Source of the DNA: Orbilia blumenaviensis
Taxonomy: Eukaryota; Ascomycota; Orbiliomycetes; Orbiliales; Orbiliaceae
Direction of reading: 5' to 3'
DNA: 64,000 nt
Assembly: GCA_036872755.1 (NCBI GenBank)
Contig: JAVHNS010000002.1
Location: 3,782,001 to 3,846,000 of the forward strand
The notes beneath the pieces are model-generated. The model searched no databases. It worked only from the letters and a program-made list of their open reading frames with translations, and was not told the DNA's origin. A program made the position numbers and the translations under genes. Shown here one piece after another: positions 59,755 to 64,000 of the stretch; position 1 is the first letter of the stretch, and the number at the start of each line of letters is the position of its first letter.

Positions 59755-62700
59755 ATGGAAAACTCTAGAACGGCAAAGATGTTTTTTGTACCTTTGGCTC
59801 TGCTCTCCTTAGGCCTGGGCGGCGTTAATGCTGTCCCTATGCCAGCACCCCAGGCACAAACAACTGACGCCCCGGATGAATGTACCCCAAAGACTAGTAC
59901 CCGCTTTGGAATCGATACTACCGTCCCAAATCTAGCTAGCTTCGTTAGCGGCCTAAATGGGAAATATTCCACTTCCGGTATCTCATGGTCAGGAACACGA
60001 ATCCCAATTCATACGAGAACTCTTAGCTATGAAGGTATTGGTCTGGTAACTGCTGTCGCTTATTACGACTCCAATGCTCTTGAATCCGACGGATATAGGA
60101 TCGTGAGTAGCATTACTACCATTCCATGTAACGCGGGCCCTACATTGCCTCCTTCTCCCACTGGTTCTATTTGCAGCGCGCACGGTGACCATTGTAAGTA
60201 TAAATTATTCATCAATTGATGGGATAACTTTCCTGATCAAATTCCGAATTCTTAAACATCTTTCACTGCATGGGTTCACTAATTGAGTTTAGGGCACTGT
60301 GAGCCGTACCCATCGACAACGACCACTGCTGGTGGGGAATGCACCCCCCACGGTGACCACTGGCACTGCCCTCCGGGGGTCCCTGAGCCTACGACACCTC
60401 CGCCACAGACGACCACAACCACTCCAATTGCTACCTGCGAGCCACACGGGGACCATTGGCATTGTCCTCCGGGCGTACCAGAACCCACTACACCACCGCC
60501 ACAAACCACTACGACTACAGCCAGAACCAGAACGACTACTGTTGGTACCTGTGAGCCACATGGTGACCACTGGCATTGCCCGCCAGGAGTTCCAGAGCCT
60601 ACCACCCCTCCTCCTCAAACTACTACTACCACTACCACTACTACTACGAAAACAACTACTACCACGACTGTGGGAACCTGTGAACCGCATGGGGATCATT
60701 GGCATTGCCCGCCAGGAGTTCCGGAGCCCACGACTCCTCCCCCTCAAACTACCACCACAAGGAGTACGACGACTACTGTAGCTACCTGTGAGCCGCATGG
60801 TGACCACTGGCATTGCCCGCCAGGGGTTCCAGAGCCTACCACCCCCCCTCCTCAAACTACGACCATCAAAACCACCACCACTACTACGAAAACAACTACC
60901 ACGACTGTGGGAACTTGTGAACCGCATGGCGACCACTGGCATTGTCCACCAGGGGTTCCAGAGCCCACGACCCCTCCTCCTCAAACCACGACCACCAAAA
61001 CTACCACTACCACTAAAACTACAAGCAGAACGACCATAATTGGCACATGTGAGCCTCATGGGGATCATTGGCACTGCCCACCTGGGGTCCCTGAGCCAAC
61101 CACGCCACCCCCGCAATCGACTACGACCAGGAAGACAACCACCACGTCCCCAGTAGCTACCTGTGAGGCCCATGGCGATCACTGGCACTGCCCACCTGGA
61201 GTACCAGAACCAACCACCCCGCCCCCACAGTCCACCACAACTAGAAGAACCACAGTTGGGACTTGTGAAGCTCACGGTGACCACTGGCATTGCCCACCTG
61301 GGGTACCAGAACCTACTACTCCTCCACCACAAACCACAACTAAGAAGACGACCACTACCGCTGCTGCCGCCACCTGTGAGCCTCATGGAGATCACTGGCA
61401 CTGCCCGCCGGGAGTACCCGAACCCACCACTCCGCCACCTCAATCAACGACTACTCGGAGAACTACCACCCCAGCTGCTGCTACTTGTGAAGCCCATGGA
61501 GATCATTGGCATTGCCCGCCTGGTGTTCCAGAGCCTACGACTCCACCACCACAACAAACAACTAGGAAGACAACCACTGCGCCAGGACCAGCTACTTGCG
61601 AAGCTCATGGTGACCATTGGCATTGCCCTCCTGGTGTACCCGAGCCTACGACCCCCCCTGGTGGGCATGAACCTCAACCTTCAAGTTCTGCCAGCCAATG
61701 TGAGGCCCATGGTGACCACTGGCACTGCCCTCCTGGTGTCCCCGAGCCTACAACTCCTCCTGGAAGCCATCAGCCACCCTCGCCAAGCTCTACTGGAAAC
61801 ACGGGTGAATGCGAGGCACATGGTGATCACTGGCACTGCCCCCCTGGCGTCCCTGAACCAACTACTGCTCCTGGTGAAAATCACCCACAACCTTCAAGCA
61901 CCGGAGGAAATGGGAATGGCGGGTGCGAGGCTCACGGCGATCACTGGCATTGCCCTCCTGGTGTTCCAGAACCAACCAATCCTCCAGGTTCTCAGCCTGA
62001 GCCTACAAATGGTCCTGCACCAACTGGAGAATGCGAAGCTCATGGTGACCATTGGCATTGTCCTCCTGGCGTCCCAGAACCAACTAATCCACCGAACTCA
62101 AACCCTACGGATGAGCCTTCTCCAACTGGAAGCGGTGAGTGCGAGGCCCATGGCGATCATTGGCATTGCCCCCCTGGTGTCCCAGAGCCTACCAGCCCCC
62201 CAAGCTCGGAACCTGAGCCTACCGAAGGCCCAACCCCAACTGGCGAATGTGAAGCTCATGGCGACCACTGGCACTGCCCAGAGGGCGTCCCGGAGCCAAC
62301 CTACCCTCCCAGCCAACTCCCCACAGCTCCAGCTCCAGTTGTAACAGGAGGTGAATGCGAAGCGCACGGTGACCATTGGCACTGTCCACCCGGTGTTTCT
62401 GAGCCGACTACTCCACCTCCAACCAATGGAGGTACTCCTACCCCAACATCTCCGGTTTCTGAAGAGTGCGAGGCCCATGGCGACCATTGGCACTGCCCTC
62501 CTGGCGTCCCAGAGCCCACTTCTCCACCTCCACCAACCCCCACTGACGGCGAAGATCCAGATGAATGTGTTGCTCATGGAGATCATTGGCATTGCCCTCC
62601 TGGAGTAGCAGAGCCGACATACGCTCCTTCCGAAACAATTTCCCCTCCTCCTCAGTACACTGGTGCCGCAGCCGGTTTACTCTCCTTTTCTAACAAGAAG

Positions 62701-62760
62701 ACCATCGTCGGAGCTGTCGCCGCTAATGTTATTTTGCTTGTTTTGTTCCCTTTCGCATAA
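59755..62760 (+). CDS. GPI-type cell-wall protein with 22 HGDHWHC modules (two exons)
   Basis: Exon 1 is 59755-60193 and exon 2 is 60293-62760. The 99-bp intron (GTAAGT donor, TTTAG acceptor) splits the Trp codon of the first HGDHWHC module. Splicing restores it exactly, which strongly supports the join. The product has 968 aa. A signal peptide ends near GVNA; an in-frame ATG 24 bases later (MFFVPLA) is an alternative start. A unique domain of about 115 residues follows (DECTPKTSTRFGIDTTVPNL). Then come 22 modules of the form Cxx-HGDHWHC, most continuing PPGVPEPTTPP. The C-terminus has AAAGLLSFSNKK then a hydrophobic end, VANVILLVLFPFA-like, as in GPI-anchored proteins. Linkers are Thr/Lys/Arg-rich in the first half and Pro/Ser/Gly/Glu-rich in the second. 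The module's clustered His, Asp and Cys suggest metal binding (zinc or copper); this is inference. Likely a wall mannoprotein. Confidence 0.88.
60172..62630 (+). repeat. In-gene tandem array of 22 HGDHWHC modules
   Basis: Units are about 80-130 bases long: a near-constant ~60-base core (Cxx-HGDHWHCPPGVPEPT) plus a variable linker. The first unit (60172, split by the intron) lacks the CPPG continuation. Cores of units 2-8 and 11 begin CTP or CEP; nearly all others begin CEA. Confidence 0.92.
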
Positions 62761-64000
62761 ACGCACTAAATGATTTCTTATGTAAGGTTCCAGTTTAATG
62801 CCTTAATCTTAATGTCTTAGTCATGTATACGATAGTACACCCTATATGCACGTCCTTAGTCTCGAAGGACCCGGCCGCAATTAGAGTCACGTGTAGGGCT
62901 GGAAGATTAATGTTTGTACGCAGATAAATGAAGATGAGTTTGAGTCTCAAGTTTCTTTTTTTTAGCTCTAGTGCTAGTTAGTGCACTATAAAACCATGAG
63001 ACTGTGACAGTGATTGATATCGATATACAGCCGAGCATGTTAACCTTCACTTCTGAATACAAAGAGATAAATCGTGCGCCTGTACATAGGTATGCAAGCT
63101 TGATCATTGGGCCTTGGAACTGCATTATAATATCGTCATTAAATTTTTTATGCTTGTAGAATCAAACCGGACGCGTCTAGATCTATCCGGATAAAGACGC
63201 ATACTAATATTATAAGATGCTTGCATGCGCATGCACAAATGTGACCATGGATCACAACAAAGGCAATGCCGAAGTCTGTTCCTTTATCAGCATCAGATAT
63301 CAAGACTATAGCTATAATTCTTAAATAGCCCCCTGGATGCCAGAAAGCATAGGTTTTGTGTGGCAAAAAGCAGGTACTTTTAAGTAACTACCGTCTTGCT
63401 GCAGCTTACCGGACGTCCGCGGACTTGGGCAGGCCTCAGAATGCAACATCCATTTTTGTGTTGCGATGTTACTGCCCTGTGTAACATCCCAAAGTGTGTT
63501 GTCTACATCGGCACCGAAGAGCTTCAACGCCGTTGCACTGTCAGTTGCTGGGGTCTATTTTCGTGCAGTAGGCTCAAGATCTCATTTTTTCCCTCTTTTT
63601 TCACTATCTCTCCCGATGGCCCCAACTATACTCTACTTTTCATCATCTTCACCATCATCACCATCTGAAATACCATCCACCTTCACCACCACACTGTCTC
63701 CGGCCATGCGCTATTAATACTACCCACGTTCTTCTGATCGTCACCAAGGCCTCTAAGTTTATAAAGTGAAGTCTTACTTCTTGATAAGTTGTGTCTTTAT
63801 CTCGGCTCTACCCACCATCGCAGGCCTCCAGGCCCAACAGTCGCCCACTGCTCCTAACCATCGATTCCCTTGGGCCAGGCTCCGATACACTTATCTGCCC
63901 TCTAACCGTCCCATTCCCAGCTTCACTACCAAATACCAAACGTTCATTAAGGCAAAGGTCGCTGGTAAATCTCCACAGCCCATTTTTCATCCCAGTTCTT
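62761..64000. other. Right-edge intergenic DNA, possible edge of a further gene
   Basis: No complete gene. A minus-strand frame near 63400-63550 reads ALKLFGADVDNTLWDVTQGS, with protein-like composition and possible splice sites. It may be an exon of a gene continuing out of the window, but this is not established. Confidence 0.35.

Noticed and set aside
60289..61443. 384-codon minus-strand frame opposite the HGDHWHC repeats
   Set aside because: A shadow of the repeated plus-strand coding sequence, with repetitive Ser/Gly/Arg composition and no start context.

Overview
This window is nuclear DNA of a filamentous ascomycete (Pezizomycotina). Genes carry short introns of about 60-175 bp with GTAAGT-like donors and TAG/CAG acceptors. 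Many products are secreted or GPI/membrane anchored, and fungal-specific families occur (CFEM, Egh16-like, UVDE endonuclease, Kcs1). A plant-associated species, perhaps a leotiomycete, fits the Egh16-like protein and the effector-like small secreted protein, but the class is inference. No bacterial, viral, CRISPR, rRNA or convincing tRNA feature was seen.

Layout. 0-11.4 kb: a small conserved-looking protein (-), then three + strand genes for single-pass membrane proteins, one with a CFEM domain and one with two PPxY motifs, spaced by gene-poor DNA. 11.6-16.4 kb: UV-damage endonuclease Uve1 and a membrane-anchored histidine-acid-phosphatase-like protein with altered catalytic motifs, both on -. 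16.4-24.2 kb: mostly gene-poor, with one acidic hypothetical protein (20.2-20.9 kb) and copies of a dispersed palindromic motif. 24.2-38 kb, all on -: a four-exon subtilisin-like protease, an unrecognised protein with a doubtful 5' end, pirin, and a 1467-residue inositol hexakisphosphate kinase (Kcs1). 40.4-47.8 kb, all on -: an Egh16-like secreted protein, TAF10 and a possible small secreted protein. 51.9-62.8 kb, all on +: an eight-exon alpha-amylase with an N-terminal starch-binding domain, an eight-cysteine small secreted protein with a Kex2-like site, and a GPI-type cell-wall protein with 22 HGDHWHC modules.

How the genes relate. Housekeeping and DNA-repair genes (uve1, kcs1, taf10, pirin) are interspersed with genes for secreted or surface proteins (protease, amylase, Egh16-like, CFEM, cysteine-rich protein, HGDHWHC protein). 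The latter mostly flank 2-4 kb blocks without recognisable genes. These blocks look like decayed repeats, and the 20-bp motif TGGTCTCGTAAACCAGCCTC recurs in them in both orientations.

Multi-exon structures were built by hand from splice consensus, reading frame and family resemblance. Exon coordinates are given in each entry and were checked for phase. Gene names rest on remembered family motifs, not on a database search.
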